Positions 27,868 to 36,813 of a stretch of 64,000 bases of DNA are shown one piece after another; position 1 is the first letter of the stretch; each line of letters opens with the position of its first letter. Below the pieces are notes generated by a model. It saw only the letters and a list, made by a program, of their open reading frames with translations. It had not been told where the DNA came from and searched no databases. Both the position numbers and the translations under genes were made by a program. This DNA comes from Acetobacter musti (lineage in GTDB: Bacteria; Pseudomonadota; Alphaproteobacteria; Acetobacterales; Acetobacteraceae): NCBI RefSeq assembly GCF_011516835.1, contig NZ_WOTB01000020.1, positions 1 to 64,000 of the forward strand, read 5' to 3'.

Positions 27868-28478
27868 CCTTTCGGGCTGCTCTCCTGCGAGGGGAAGGCA
27901 GTCTGATGGTAAAGACGTTGTTCGGGGAAGATTTTAAAGGCCATTGTTTCTGGCCGGTCAGTTTTTGGGGCGGTTTCGTCGAGCGCTGCCTGGCAGGCTG
28001 TCATGGCCTCGTTCACCAGCTGCGCTGCCCTTACGATGGAAATATCGAGTTCCGCCGCGATTTCCCGAAGTTTATAGCCGCCGAACCGTTTCATTTCGAA
28101 GGCGAGGCGCGTGCGTTCGGGCAGGGAGGCCAGGGTCTGTTCGATCAGGGCGAGCTCTTCCCGGTCTCCGGCATAGGCTTCGGGAGTGAGCGGATCGCTG
28201 AGAAGATGCCGGATCGCGATATCGGCGATGTCCTCGGCTTTGCGTATTTTTGCACCACGAAGGCCGTCGATGGCCAGTCGGCGGACGACCTGCATGAGGT
28301 AGGCGAAAGGTCGTTCGATTGTGATGTTCTGCTGACGGGCGGCCGTGACTTTGAGAAAGGCGTCCTGCACGATGTCTTCGGCCCGTGTGCGGCATCCGGT
28401 GATCGAGGCCGCCACGTCCACGAATTTCGGGCAATGGCGCAGGTAGACGTCCAGAACAGGCTCTGACTCTTTCACCAT
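27843..28478 (-). CDS. fecI: FecI-like ECF sigma factor
   Basis: Extracytoplasmic-function sigma factor that directs RNA polymerase to iron-uptake promoters, presumably including the receptor gene downstream. Sigma-2 region: AEDIVQDAFLKV and RPFAYLMQVVRRLAIDGLR. Sigma-4 region: LPERTRLAFEMKRFGGYKLREIAAELDIS. At 211 residues it is longer than the usual 170-180; the extra C-terminal tail (about 35 residues) overlaps fecR. The upstream spacer holds palindromic repeats rather than an obvious Fur box. Confidence 0.9.
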   Translation of the reverse strand: MVKESEPVLDVYLRHCPKFVDVAASITGCRTRAEDIVQDAFLKVTAARQQNITIERPFAYLMQVVRRLAIDGLRGAKIRKAEDIADIAIRHLLSDPLTPEAYAGDREELALIEQTLASLPERTRLAFEMKRFGGYKLREIAAELDISIVRAAQLVNEAMTACQAALDETAPKTDRPETMAFKIFPEQRLYHQTAFPSQESSPKGWNSPWHA

Positions 28479-28661
28479 GCGCTGTTTCCTTATGGGACGG
28501 CCTGCGGATTGTGCGTGTGAACGGGGCGTCCGGACGCATTGCGCGTTTTATTGCGAAACGTTCTTAACAGCAATATCTGACCGTGGAGACGCTGGTATGT
28601 CCGCAGGCTGTTCCCGTTTTGTGATGAGATGGGGTGCATGCCGGATGATGACCGCGATTTT

Positions 28662-28850
28662 TACAAATCGGTTTCCAAAGGCCGCCGGCCTTTGGCGGGT
28701 TCAGGGCAGAGCCCTGAAATGGTGCCGCGTCAGGAAAGGAAGGTTTTCGGGGCGCTGCCCCGAGCCCCGCAAAGGGACGCAGTCCCTTTGAGCCCGAACG
28801 TTAAATACAACATGGCGTCCGGGGGGCTGCGGCCTCTGGCGGGTTCCTGG
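28662..28850. repeat. cluster of three GC-rich palindromic repeats
   Basis: Copies at 28662-28722 and 28741-28795, plus a partial one at 28814-28850, follow each other between fecI and the valS stop. The first and second face in opposite directions. No gene is seen in 28479-28854. Confidence 0.7.
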
Positions 28851-28854
28851 TTTT

Positions 28855-31548
28855 TTATCCCAGGCGAGCGAGGGCGGCTTTGAGGCGGTCGCGTTCGCCG
28901 GTCTGGGTGGTGAGGCGTTCGCGGGTTTCCTCGACGACTTCCGGTTTGCCGCGGGCGATGAAGTCAGGGTTGCCGAGTTTCTTTTCGGTTTTCGCGATTT
29001 CGGCTTCTGCCTTATCGAGTTCTTTGTTCAGACGCGCGCGCTCGGCATTGAGATCGATGAGATCCGCGAGCGGCAGGACGAGGGTGGCTTCGTCCACGAC
29101 GGTCTGGGCGGAGCCGTGGGGAACATCGCCGGTGAGGGCTTCGACTTCCGAAACGCGGGCCATGCGGCCGATGGTTTCGGCCCAGCGTTTCGCGCGGTCG
29201 AGGGTGACGGGCAAGGCATCTTTCAGAAGGACGGGGGCGAGGCGGGACGGGGGCACGTTCATTTCCGAGCGGACGGTACGGATTTCGGAAATGAAGCGTG
29301 TCAGCCAGTCGATTTCCGCGACGGCGTCTTCCGCGCCGGCAACCGTGACGGGCTGCGGCCAGGCGGCGGTCATGAGTTTGCCTTCCGGTCCGAAACCGAA
29401 TTCCTGCCAGAGTGTGTCGGTCACGAAAGGCATGACGGGCTGGAGCAGGCGCAGGATGGTGTCGAGCACCCAGGCGGTGACGGCACGGAGTTCTTCGGCG
29501 GCCTTTGCGTCCTCGCCGGAGAAGACGGGTTTGGAGAGTTCCAGATACCAGTCGCAGAAGCGGTTCCAGACGAAGCGGTAGCAGGCGCCGGCGTATTCGT
29601 CGAAACGGAAGGCTTCAAGGGCTTTCGTGGCTTCGGTGACGGCGAGGTTCGTTTCGTGAATGATCCAGCGGCTGAGCGGGTTTTCCGCTTTTGCCGGAGC
29701 GAAATCCGGGGCCGGTTTCACGCCGTTCATTTCCGCGAAGCGGGCGGCGTTCCAGAGTTTGGTGACGAAGGCGCGGTGGTCCTCGACGCGTTTCGGTCCG
29801 AATTTCAGATCGCGGCCGACGCCGGTGAGGGCACAGATGGTGAAGCGCGTGGCGTCGGCGCCGTATGTGTCGAGCAGGTCGAGCGGATCGATGCCGTTGC
29901 CTTTGCTCTTCGACATTTTCTGGCCGCGTTCGTCGCGGACGAGGCCGTGGATGAAGACGGTGCGGAAGGGCACGTCTTTCATGAAATGCAGGCCCATCAT
30001 CATCATGCGGGCGACCCAGAAGAAGATGATGTCGAAGCCGGTGACGAGGACGTCGGTGGGGTAGTAGCGGTCCAGCTCCGGCGTTTTGTCGGGCCAGCCG
30101 AGGGTGGAGAACGGCCAGAGGGCGGAGGAGAACCAGGTGTCGAGAACGTCCTCGTCCCGGGTGAGTTCTGTTTTTTCGCCGAAATGCGCGGTGGCCTGGG
30201 CCTGGGCGTCGTCCTCGTCGAAGGCGACGAAGACGGTGCCGTCCGGGGCGTACCAGGCGGGGATCTGGTGGCCCCACCAGAGCTGGCGGGAGATGCACCA
30301 GGGCTGGATGTCGCGCATCCAGGCGAAGAAGGTGTTTTCCCACTGCTTCGGGACGAAGGTGACGTCGCCTTTTTCCACGGCTTCGATGGCCGGGCCGGCG
30401 AGGGTAGCGGCGTCGCAGTACCACTGGGTGGTCAGGCGCGGCTCGACGACGGCGCCGCCGCGTTCGGCGTGGGGGACCTGATTGGTGTGGGCTTCGACTT
30501 CGACGAGGAAGCCGAGGCGGTCGAGTTCGGCGACGATGGCTTTGCGGGCGTCTTCGCGGGACTGGCCTTCGAGCGTGCGGGTGAAGGCGGGATCGGCGAC
30601 GGTCTCAATGCTGTGCAGGTCGTCTGCGATCTCGGTGAGGGTGATGGCGGCGGCCTCATCCAGCACGGAGATCATCGGCAGGTTGTGACGTTTGCCGACC
30701 TCGAAATCGTTGAAGTCGTGGGCCGGGGTGATTTTGACGGCGCCGGTGCCTTTTTCCGGGTCGGAATAGGTGTCGGCGATGACGGGGATGCGGCGGCCGG
30801 TCAGGGGCAGGATGACGGATCTGCCGATGAGGGCGGTGTAGCGCTCGTCATCCGGATGCACGGCGACGGCGGTGTCGCCGAGCATGGTTTCCGGGCGGGT
30901 GGTGGCGACGGTGATGAACTGGTCTTCGGTGTCCGCGACGGGGTAGCGGATGTGCCAGAGGTGGCCGCGGGTTTCCTTATTCTCGACTTCGAGGTCGGAG
31001 ATGGCGGTGCGGAAATGCGGGTCCCAGTTGACCAGTCGGCGGTCGCGATAGATCAGGTTTTCGCGGAATAGGGTGACGAAGACTTCGCGGACGGCGCGGG
31101 AGAGGCCTTCATCCATGGTGAAACGCTCGCGCGACCAGTCGAGCGAGGAGCCGAGGCGGCGGAGCTGCTTTGTGATGCCGTTTCCGGACTCGGCTTTCCA
31201 TTCCCAGACGCGCTCGAGGAAGGTGGAGCGTCCGAGCTGCTGGCGGGTGGTGCCTTCGGTGGCCAGCCTGCGTTCGACGACGAGCTGGGTGGCGATGCCG
31301 GCATGGTCGGTTCCGGGCTGCCAGAGGGTGTCGCGGCCCTGCATACGGCGCCAGCGGATGAGGGTATCCTGCAGCGTCATGGTCAGGGCGTGGCCCATAT
31401 GGAGCGTGCCGGTGACGTTGGGCGGCGGGATCATGATGGTGTAGGGCGCGCCCGGGCTCTGCGGGCTGGCTGCAAAGCTGCCTTCGGTTTCCCAGAGGCT
31501 GTAGAGCCGGGGTTCTGTTTCGGTTGCCTGAAACGTCTTGCTGAGCAT
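28855..31548 (-). CDS. valS: valyl-tRNA synthetase
   Basis: Class I aminoacyl-tRNA synthetase that charges tRNA-Val and edits misactivated threonine. HIGH signature HMGH at residues 50-53 (PPPNVTGTLHMGHAL), editing domain with TTRPETMLGDTAVAVHPDD, and KMSKSKGN at about residue 544. The C-terminal coiled-coil arm carries LNKELDKAEAEIAKTEKKL. The product has 897 residues. The ATG at 31548 is where ValRS homology starts; the open frame upstream runs through the popZ terminator. Confidence 0.96.
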   Translation of the reverse strand: MLSKTFQATETEPRLYSLWETEGSFAASPQSPGAPYTIMIPPPNVTGTLHMGHALTMTLQDTLIRWRRMQGRDTLWQPGTDHAGIATQLVVERRLATEGTTRQQLGRSTFLERVWEWKAESGNGITKQLRRLGSSLDWSRERFTMDEGLSRAVREVFVTLFRENLIYRDRRLVNWDPHFRTAISDLEVENKETRGHLWHIRYPVADTEDQFITVATTRPETMLGDTAVAVHPDDERYTALIGRSVILPLTGRRIPVIADTYSDPEKGTGAVKITPAHDFNDFEVGKRHNLPMISVLDEAAAITLTEIADDLHSIETVADPAFTRTLEGQSREDARKAIVAELDRLGFLVEVEAHTNQVPHAERGGAVVEPRLTTQWYCDAATLAGPAIEAVEKGDVTFVPKQWENTFFAWMRDIQPWCISRQLWWGHQIPAWYAPDGTVFVAFDEDDAQAQATAHFGEKTELTRDEDVLDTWFSSALWPFSTLGWPDKTPELDRYYPTDVLVTGFDIIFFWVARMMMMGLHFMKDVPFRTVFIHGLVRDERGQKMSKSKGNGIDPLDLLDTYGADATRFTICALTGVGRDLKFGPKRVEDHRAFVTKLWNAARFAEMNGVKPAPDFAPAKAENPLSRWIIHETNLAVTEATKALEAFRFDEYAGACYRFVWNRFCDWYLELSKPVFSGEDAKAAEELRAVTAWVLDTILRLLQPVMPFVTDTLWQEFGFGPEGKLMTAAWPQPVTVAGAEDAVAEIDWLTRFISEIRTVRSEMNVPPSRLAPVLLKDALPVTLDRAKRWAETIGRMARVSEVEALTGDVPHGSAQTVVDEATLVLPLADLIDLNAERARLNKELDKAEAEIAKTEKKLGNPDFIARGKPEVVEETRERLTTQTGERDRLKAALARLG

Positions 31549-31595
31549 CGCCTGTCTTAACCGCCCTGTTCTGATCGGAATGGGATCATAAACGG

Positions 31596-31627
31596 AAAAC
31601 GCGGCGCTGAACGCAGCGCCGCGTTTT
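31596..31627. terminator. bidirectional rho-independent terminator
   Basis: A perfect 14-bp stem (AAAACGCGGCGCTG / CAGCGCCGCGTTTT) with an AACG loop and A/T ends on both sides. It lies after popZ and before valS, so it ends popZ transcription and valS must have its own promoter in the short gap after it. Confidence 0.85.
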
Positions 31628-31719
31628 TCAGTATCGCTTTTTCGCACAGGAGCCGGGAATTCGGAACAGGCAATCCTGGCGGATCAGCCGTTGCGGGGAG
31701 AGCCGGTTCCTGCCGGGGA

Positions 31720-32892
31720 TTACCGGTCGCTGAGACGCTCGATCTCTTTCTGAACGGCCTGCTGGACGATGCCGGACAGATGCTGATCCAGCCATTCCTT
31801 GAGGAATGCGCGCACTTCGTCGCGGACGATGTCTTCGATGGTCAGGTTTCCACCACGCGTGATAGCCACTCTTCTCTCCCTGTGTTCGACGGACTGTTTA
31901 CGGCGCAGCATCTGCTGCAGGGCACCAAAGGAATGTTCCGTAGCGCCAATGGTCTGCTTGTCCAGCGGAATCTGAACGGGGGCCGGTGCGTCGGTGTCGG
32001 ACGCTGCTCCCCCGGCAGTATATCCGGCGGGATAGTTCTGCGTTTCCGACGCGTCCCTGTCTTCGCTCATCGTTACCCCTGAAAGTGTTGTCGGGACGCT
32101 CCACTTTTTACGGGCGGGCGTTCCGGGTGTGTGTGCAGTCTCTTGTAACGGAGTCTGAACGGTTTCAACAGCCCCCGCATGGCTGGCGGAGGCGGTTTCC
32201 GGCGCGGTGATCACCGGCGCCGGCGCTGAAATCGCCGGGGGGGCCGTGACGGCTGGGGCGGCAGCGGCAGCGGCAGCGGCAGCGGGAAGCGCCGGTGTGG
32301 CGTCATGGTGCGGGGCCGGAGCGGCTGCGTCGAGCACCAGCGGAGGGGCGTCTCCGGCTGCTGTCGTGCCGTGTTCGGCTTCGTGCTTCTGACGGGCGGC
32401 TTCCGCCTCATGGAACTCGTGCTCATCGAGGAAGGGTTCGTCTTCTTCCTCTTCCGCGTGATGAGCTGCTGCGTGAGCGTCCCCGGCATGGTCGTGCTCA
32501 GGGCGCGCGTTCTCCATGTGGCTCTCTGCCGCATGGGCAGCGTTCCCGTGGCCAGCTTCCGGATGCGGCTCTTCCGCGTGCGGTTCTTCAGGATGTTCGT
32601 CTTCGTCGTCGGTGGCCATCATGGACGAGTCCAGCACGAGGACGCTGTCCTCGTCGTCTTCGGGATCGTCCATGTTCTCTTCGACGAGCCTGTCCTGGAC
32701 GGGGGCCGGGACGGCTGCCTGTGTGGCTGTGGGCTGTGCGGCTGCCGGCTGTGCGGTTGGCGGGGTGACGGGAGGAGCGGCCGGAGCGGCGGCGGGCTTT
32801 GCCTCCTTGCCTTCCTTCAGGATGCGCCGGATCGAGGACAGGACCGTTTCTATTGAACCGTCTTCGGGTTTTATATCGCTGTTTTCTGTCAT
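31720..32892 (-). CDS. popZ: polar organizing protein PopZ (DUF2497)
   Basis: Cytoplasmic scaffold that self-assembles at the cell poles and anchors the chromosome origin region through ParB in alphaproteobacteria. The N-terminal helix reads SIETVLSSIRRILKEG. A long low-complexity acidic/Pro/Ala/His linker follows. The C-terminal oligomerisation region reads IEDIVRDEVRAFLKEWLDQHL. At 390 residues it is much longer than Caulobacter PopZ (177); the extra length is all linker. The ATG at 32892 is chosen because AAAGG lies seven bases before it; the upstream ATG at 32910 contains that site inside its coding part. The pcm-tolC-popZ-valS order is alphaproteobacterial. Confidence 0.9.
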   Translation of the reverse strand: MTENSDIKPEDGSIETVLSSIRRILKEGKEAKPAAAPAAPPVTPPTAQPAAAQPTATQAAVPAPVQDRLVEENMDDPEDDEDSVLVLDSSMMATDDEDEHPEEPHAEEPHPEAGHGNAAHAAESHMENARPEHDHAGDAHAAAHHAEEEEDEPFLDEHEFHEAEAARQKHEAEHGTTAAGDAPPLVLDAAAPAPHHDATPALPAAAAAAAAAPAVTAPPAISAPAPVITAPETASASHAGAVETVQTPLQETAHTPGTPARKKWSVPTTLSGVTMSEDRDASETQNYPAGYTAGGAASDTDAPAPVQIPLDKQTIGATEHSFGALQQMLRRKQSVEHRERRVAITRGGNLTIEDIVRDEVRAFLKEWLDQHLSGIVQQAVQKEIERLSDR

Positions 32893-32917
32893 CTCGTGAC
32901 CTTTCTGCACCGTCGGT

Positions 32918-34357
32918 TCAGCGGCCTGGCTGATCGACCGCGTAATCGCTGATACCCCACAACCTGTCTTTGACAGCGTTGTAGTAGGCCTGCTCGTTAT
33001 ACAGAGGCACGCTGAGGTGCAGATCGACGGCGGTCAGGCGTCCGATGGCCGAGGCGACGGCGTAGGAGGCGGTGACCATGTTGCTGAGGCTCTGGACCAG
33101 CGCCACCTGAGCCTGGAGCAGGGTGCTCTGCTGCTGCAGGACTTCGAGTGTGGTGCTTGTGCCGACGATGGCCTGCCGTTCCACGCCGTCGAGGGCGATG
33201 GTGCCGGCCTGGATCGCGGCGCGGTTGCTTTCGATGGCGGCTTTGTACGAGACCAGTTTCTGCCAGTTGGACGCGGCGGCCTGCGCGGCGGTGCGGCGCT
33301 GGATGTCGACGGCGTGGCGTGAGGCGAGAGCCTGCTGCTTTGCCTGCCGGATGGCCGAGTATTCGGAGCCGCCCTGATAGATCGGCACGGAGAGGTTCAG
33401 TGTGGCGTATTTGTCTTCGTTGACCTGATTGTTCAGTTCCTGGTTGACTGATTTCAGGTAGGCGCCGGTGACGCTGAGTGTCGGCATGAGGGCGGCCATG
33501 GCCACGCCGACGGCGTCTTTCTGCGCGGCTTCGGTGAAGAGCGCGCTGATGACGTCCGGATTGTTTTTGACCGCCATGGCGACGGCCTGGGCTTCCGATT
33601 TCACCGGCAGGAGAAGCGGCTGCGGCGGCACGAGATTGGGCGGGGGCGCCATGCCGACGACCTGCATATAGGTGGCCTGCGCGGTCTGCAGGGTTCCTTC
33701 CGACTGCTGTCGTGTCGCTTTGGCGCTGGCGTAGGCCGACTGGGCCTGGGCGACGTCCGTCCGGGTGATTTCACCGACGTGGAAGCGTTCGTTGGTGGCG
33801 CGGAGCTGCTCTTCGAGCACGTGTTCGTTGTTGATGTTGAGCTGGAGGAGCTGCTCGTCCTCGATGACCTGGACGTAGGCGTTCACGACGTCGGTGAAGA
33901 CCTGCTGCTCGGTCGAGATCAGCTTGGCGCGCTCGGCCATGACCTGATTGACGGCCTGGTGGGTTGCGGCGGTCGTTTTGCCGCCGCTGTATATCGGCTG
34001 GGTGATCTGGACCTGGGCCTGGTAACCGAGTGTGCTGTAACGGCGGTAATAGCCGGTGCCGGGGACGTCATCATTGCCGCGGTAGTTGTTGGTGCCCTTG
34101 TAATAGCTGGGGGCGAAGGTGCCCTGGATCTGCGGGCGCCAGCCGGCGAGGGCGGTCGGGACGCTTTCATCCGTCGAGCGGAGGGTGGCGCGTTCCTGCT
34201 GCAGGGTCGGGTTGGTCAGATAGGCTGAGGAGAGCGCTTCCTGCAACGTATGCGGAATGAAGCTGGGCTCGCCGCTGCCGTCATATTTCTGGGCCAGAGC
34301 CGTTGAGCTGTACAGCAAGGCTGCAAGTCCCAACCCTAAGCCACAGGAATATCTCAT
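32918..34357 (-). CDS. tolC: TolC-family outer-membrane efflux channel
   Basis: Trimeric outer-membrane channel for type I secretion and RND efflux. The signal peptide is residues 1-22 (cut after ALA). Two repeats follow, each with a TLQEALSSAYLTNPTLQQ-like helix start and beta-strand motif: QITQPIYSGGKT and LNLSVPIYQGGSE. GTRTDVAQAQ-type features are present as GEITRTDVAQAQSAY, the classic TolC hallmark. At 479 residues it has typical length. The stop lies 25 bases before popZ, suggesting a shared transcript. Confidence 0.93.
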   Translation of the reverse strand: MRYSCGLGLGLAALLYSSTALAQKYDGSGEPSFIPHTLQEALSSAYLTNPTLQQERATLRSTDESVPTALAGWRPQIQGTFAPSYYKGTNNYRGNDDVPGTGYYRRYSTLGYQAQVQITQPIYSGGKTTAATHQAVNQVMAERAKLISTEQQVFTDVVNAYVQVIEDEQLLQLNINNEHVLEEQLRATNERFHVGEITRTDVAQAQSAYASAKATRQQSEGTLQTAQATYMQVVGMAPPPNLVPPQPLLLPVKSEAQAVAMAVKNNPDVISALFTEAAQKDAVGVAMAALMPTLSVTGAYLKSVNQELNNQVNEDKYATLNLSVPIYQGGSEYSAIRQAKQQALASRHAVDIQRRTAAQAAASNWQKLVSYKAAIESNRAAIQAGTIALDGVERQAIVGTSTTLEVLQQQSTLLQAQVALVQSLSNMVTASYAVASAIGRLTAVDLHLSVPLYNEQAYYNAVKDRLWGISDYAVDQPGR

Positions 34358-34584
34358 CTAAATTCTCTCCGCTACCCGATCCGCGTCACGCAGGCGTCCC
34401 GGTCCGGGCTTATGCCATGCTCGGGAGTGATTTTCCACCGCCGACCTTAACAGCGCATTGCCAGCATGCAAAAAATCCGGCGGCCGTGTATTTTGTGAAC
34501 GGAAGACAGAGCCGGGCTCTCCCCTTTGCGCCGGAACGGGTCGTCATCCGCAGCCGCGCCGCGCCCTTCATCTTTTTATGCTCA

Positions 34585-34643
34585 GTAAACCGGGATCAAA
34601 GGGACTGCGTCCCTTTGCGGGGTTCGGGGCAGAGCCCTGAAAA
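34585..34643. repeat. GC-rich palindromic repeat (second family)
   Basis: CAAAGGGACTGCGTCCCTTTG followed by GGGGCAGAGCCCTGAAAA; it sits in the 351-base gap between pcm and tolC and may separate their transcription. Nothing else is seen in the gap. Confidence 0.75.
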
Positions 34644-34708
34644 TGCGCCTGTCGCTGCAAAACCTGTAAACGCCGGATTTGCAGGCGGAGGATTCGTTCC
34701 GGATCAGG

Positions 34709-35473
34709 TCAGAATGCGAAGGCCGGGGCCGGGAGGAGTTCGCCGATCAGGGGGGCGGGGGCGTCGAAGCTGAGGCGCGTGGCCCAGCCTTCGAAGGTGT
34801 TGGTGGTGCTGTCGGCCTGACCGGTCCGGTCGGGTTCGGCGATGAAGGCGGAGCAGATTCCGGCTTTGTTGAGCATGCCGGCGACGCGTCCGCCGGCGGC
34901 GAGCTGGGCGATGCAGAAGGCGGGAATGTTCCGGATGGCGCCGTCGAAGAGGATGACGTCGAAGGGTGCGTTTTCCGGGGCGCCGTCCGCCAGAGGGCCC
35001 TGGCGCCAGATGACGCCGGGCGTGACCTGATCTGTGTAGGCGTGGCCCTGGCGGACGAGCTCCGCGTCCGATTCGAGCGCGATGACGTGGGCTTCGAGGG
35101 AGGCGACGATCGAGGCGAGGTAGCCTGTTCCGGCGGCGACGACGAGGACGCGCTCGCCGGCTGCGATCCGGGCGCTCTGGACGAGGCGGGCGGTGGTCAT
35201 GGGCTGCATCAGCCAGCGGCCGTCGCCGAGCGGCAGGGTGCGGTCGGCGTATGCGAAGTCGCGTTCGGCGGCGGGGATGGCGCGTTCGCGCGGCAGGGTG
35301 CGCATGGCGAGGATGATGCGCGGGTCGCTGACTTCGACGGGGCGCACCTGGTCGTCGACCATGTGCTGGCGGATTTCATCGAATGCGCTGTCGGAGGCGC
35401 TGCTGGCCGGAGCGGTGATCCCGGGGGTGGGGATGCGGCTGGATTCTGCTGTCTGCTGTTGTGTCTGGCTCAT
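34709..35473 (-). CDS. pcm: protein-L-isoaspartate O-methyltransferase family protein
   Basis: SAM-dependent methyltransferase of the PCMT family; true members repair isoaspartyl residues. The core begins with IRQHMVDDQVRPVEVSD, and motif I reads VLVVAAGTGYLASIVASL (G-x-G-x-L). Motif II is FDVILFDGAI. It belongs to the short alphaproteobacterial branch found beside tolC, so repair activity is inferred. The ATG at 35473 is preceded by CCGGAG at good distance; the open frame further upstream runs antisense through tRNA-Cys and is not used. Confidence 0.85.
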   Translation of the reverse strand: MSQTQQQTAESSRIPTPGITAPASSASDSAFDEIRQHMVDDQVRPVEVSDPRIILAMRTLPRERAIPAAERDFAYADRTLPLGDGRWLMQPMTTARLVQSARIAAGERVLVVAAGTGYLASIVASLEAHVIALESDAELVRQGHAYTDQVTPGVIWRQGPLADGAPENAPFDVILFDGAIRNIPAFCIAQLAAGGRVAGMLNKAGICSAFIAEPDRTGQADSTTNTFEGWATRLSFDAPAPLIGELLPAPAFAF

Positions 35474-35602
35474 CAGCGCGCTCCGGAACCTCTCTGTCTT
35501 TATCTGTGCGGGTGGCGGCCCGCTTTCCTGTCCGTGATCAGAAATCTCACCCTGATCGTGGCCGTCAAGCGGCATCCCGGTAAGGGATGCGCGATCAGCG
35601 GC

Positions 35603-35632
35603 TTGACCAGCGATGCCTTGCTGGTGGATATA
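35603..35632 (+). promoter_or_regulatory. putative tRNA-Cys promoter
   Basis: TTGACC at 35603-35608, an 18-base spacer, then GATATA at 35627-35632, which places the start about 10 bases before the mature tRNA. The upstream region 35474-35602 shows nothing else. Confidence 0.6.
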
Positions 35633-35648
35633 GCGCAACCCCGTTCGG

Positions 35649-35722
35649 GGTCCGGTGGCAGAATGGTGATGCAGCGGACTGCAAATCCGCGTATGTGGGT
35701 TCGATTCCCGCCCGGACCTCCA
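35649..35722 (+). tRNA. tRNA-Cys (anticodon GCA)
   Basis: The cloverleaf folds with acceptor stem GGTCCGG/CCGGACC, anticodon stem GCGGA/TCCGC with loop CTGCAAA (anticodon GCA), and T arm GTGGG-TTCGATT-CCCGC. The discriminator is U, as required for cysteine tRNAs, and CCA is encoded. It is 74 bases long. Its 3' end is the likely prophage attachment site. Confidence 0.96.
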
Positions 35723-35725
35723 CAA
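35695..35725 (+). other. putative attL (3' end of tRNA-Cys)
   Basis: A tyrosine integrase gene starts its stop codon 23 bases beyond the tRNA 3' end and all genes to the right are phage-like. Integrases of this type commonly recombine within the T arm and 3' end of a tRNA. The matching attR lies outside the window, so the exact core cannot be set. Confidence 0.55.
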
Positions 35726-35731
35726 GGACTG

Positions 35732-35757
35732 AAAAATGGCGAAAATCAGCCATTTTT
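35732..35757. terminator. bidirectional terminator between tRNA-Cys and integrase
   Basis: AAAAATGGC and GCCATTTTT form a 9-bp stem around an 8-base loop. The right arm encodes the last residues (KNG) of integrase, and the loop contains its TGA stop. It can end both the rightward tRNA transcript and the leftward phage operon. Confidence 0.7.
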
Positions 35758-36810
35758 AGCGGTGGTTTTACAATCTCCTGAACCCGGTTTTACAGCCGAC
35801 AGCAGAGCCATTGCCTGCCTCGCGAGTCTCTTCTGATCGACAGACCGTGTGTACCTCACAACCTCCGACAGGGTTTTATGACCTGTGATCGCAGCGATTT
35901 GATGTGGTGTACATCCGGCTTCGGCCAGCCTTCGCGCGGATGTCTTTCTCAGGCCATGCGCGGATAACCCCTCGGGCAATCCCGCCTGCGCAGTCCAGTC
36001 CCGCATGAGATTGCCGAGCGAATCGGATGACGGTTTCCGTCCCGGCTGCGTTTCGAGAAAATATGCTTTCACGTGCATGACCGCTGCCAGAGCTTCCGCG
36101 AGATCCGGAAGAATCGGCACCAGAAGGCTGACACCGGTTTTCTCCTGCGTGATTGCAATCATACCGTCGTGAATGCTGCCCGGACCCATTTTCACAACGT
36201 CTGAACGCCGCTGCCCCGTGTGAAGGAGAAGCGCAATCGCTGTCCGGGGTCGTGACCCGACAGGCCAGCGCGACTGAAACTGCGCTATTTCTTCTTCTGT
36301 CCACGGCCGCGCTCCGTCCGCTTTTTCTTTCAGACGCCGCACATCTCTCGTCGGGTCGGTCTGCCTCATGTCCCGCTCGATTGCGAACCTGAACAATATG
36401 CCAAACATACGAAGCCATCGGTTTCCTGATGCCGGTCGGTCTGCAAACTGCGCCAGAATTGCTCTGATGTGTTTCGGCTCGAATTCTGCGACAGGGAAAG
36501 TTGAGAATTCGGCGCACATCATCCTGAGAAGATTGTTGCGGTATCCTTTTCGGGTCGAAGGTTTCAGGGATAGAAACGCATTCGTCTTCAGCCATTCCTC
36601 GCAAAGACGACCGAATGTTCCTGACCCACGTATTGGCTTCGGTGCATCTTCCACGATCTGCGCCATGGCGTTCTGATATGCCGGCCAGAAATCCTTATCG
36701 TTTATGTCGGGAAGTGCCTGCCTGGGCAGTTTTGGGTGCCTGAAATAAAATCGCACCTTCCCATCACGGCCACGATGCCGCTGGAGGTATTTTACTCTGA
36801 CGGAAACCAT
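35746..36810 (-). CDS. int: tyrosine-type site-specific integrase
   Basis: Catalyses phage integration and, with the excisionase, excision. The N-terminal half holds the core-binding SAM-like domain (TFGRLCEEWLKTN; STRKGYRNNL). Catalytic residues are Arg201 (TGQRRSD), His285-x-x-Arg288 (SAHGLRKTSARRLAE), His311 and Tyr320 (VVRYTRSVD). At 354 residues it is full length. It is the last gene of the leftward operon, three bases after the excisionase-like gene. Confidence 0.93.
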   Translation of the reverse strand: MVSVRVKYLQRHRGRDGKVRFYFRHPKLPRQALPDINDKDFWPAYQNAMAQIVEDAPKPIRGSGTFGRLCEEWLKTNAFLSLKPSTRKGYRNNLLRMMCAEFSTFPVAEFEPKHIRAILAQFADRPASGNRWLRMFGILFRFAIERDMRQTDPTRDVRRLKEKADGARPWTEEEIAQFQSRWPVGSRPRTAIALLLHTGQRRSDVVKMGPGSIHDGMIAITQEKTGVSLLVPILPDLAEALAAVMHVKAYFLETQPGRKPSSDSLGNLMRDWTAQAGLPEGLSAHGLRKTSARRLAEAGCTPHQIAAITGHKTLSEVVRYTRSVDQKRLARQAMALLSAVKPGSGDCKTTAKNG

Positions 36811-36813
36811 TCA

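Noticed and set aside
26842..27906. 354-residue frame antisense to fecR
   Set aside because: FecR and FecI are clear on the minus strand; the other frame is glycine-rich noise.
29116..31071. 651-residue frame antisense to valS
   Set aside because: Same effect of rare codons in a GC-rich gene; the sense strand has full ValRS motifs.
35474..35725. N-terminal extension of pcm through tRNA-Cys
   Set aside because: The extension would be antisense to the tRNA and unlike any PCMT sequence; a good start exists at 35473.
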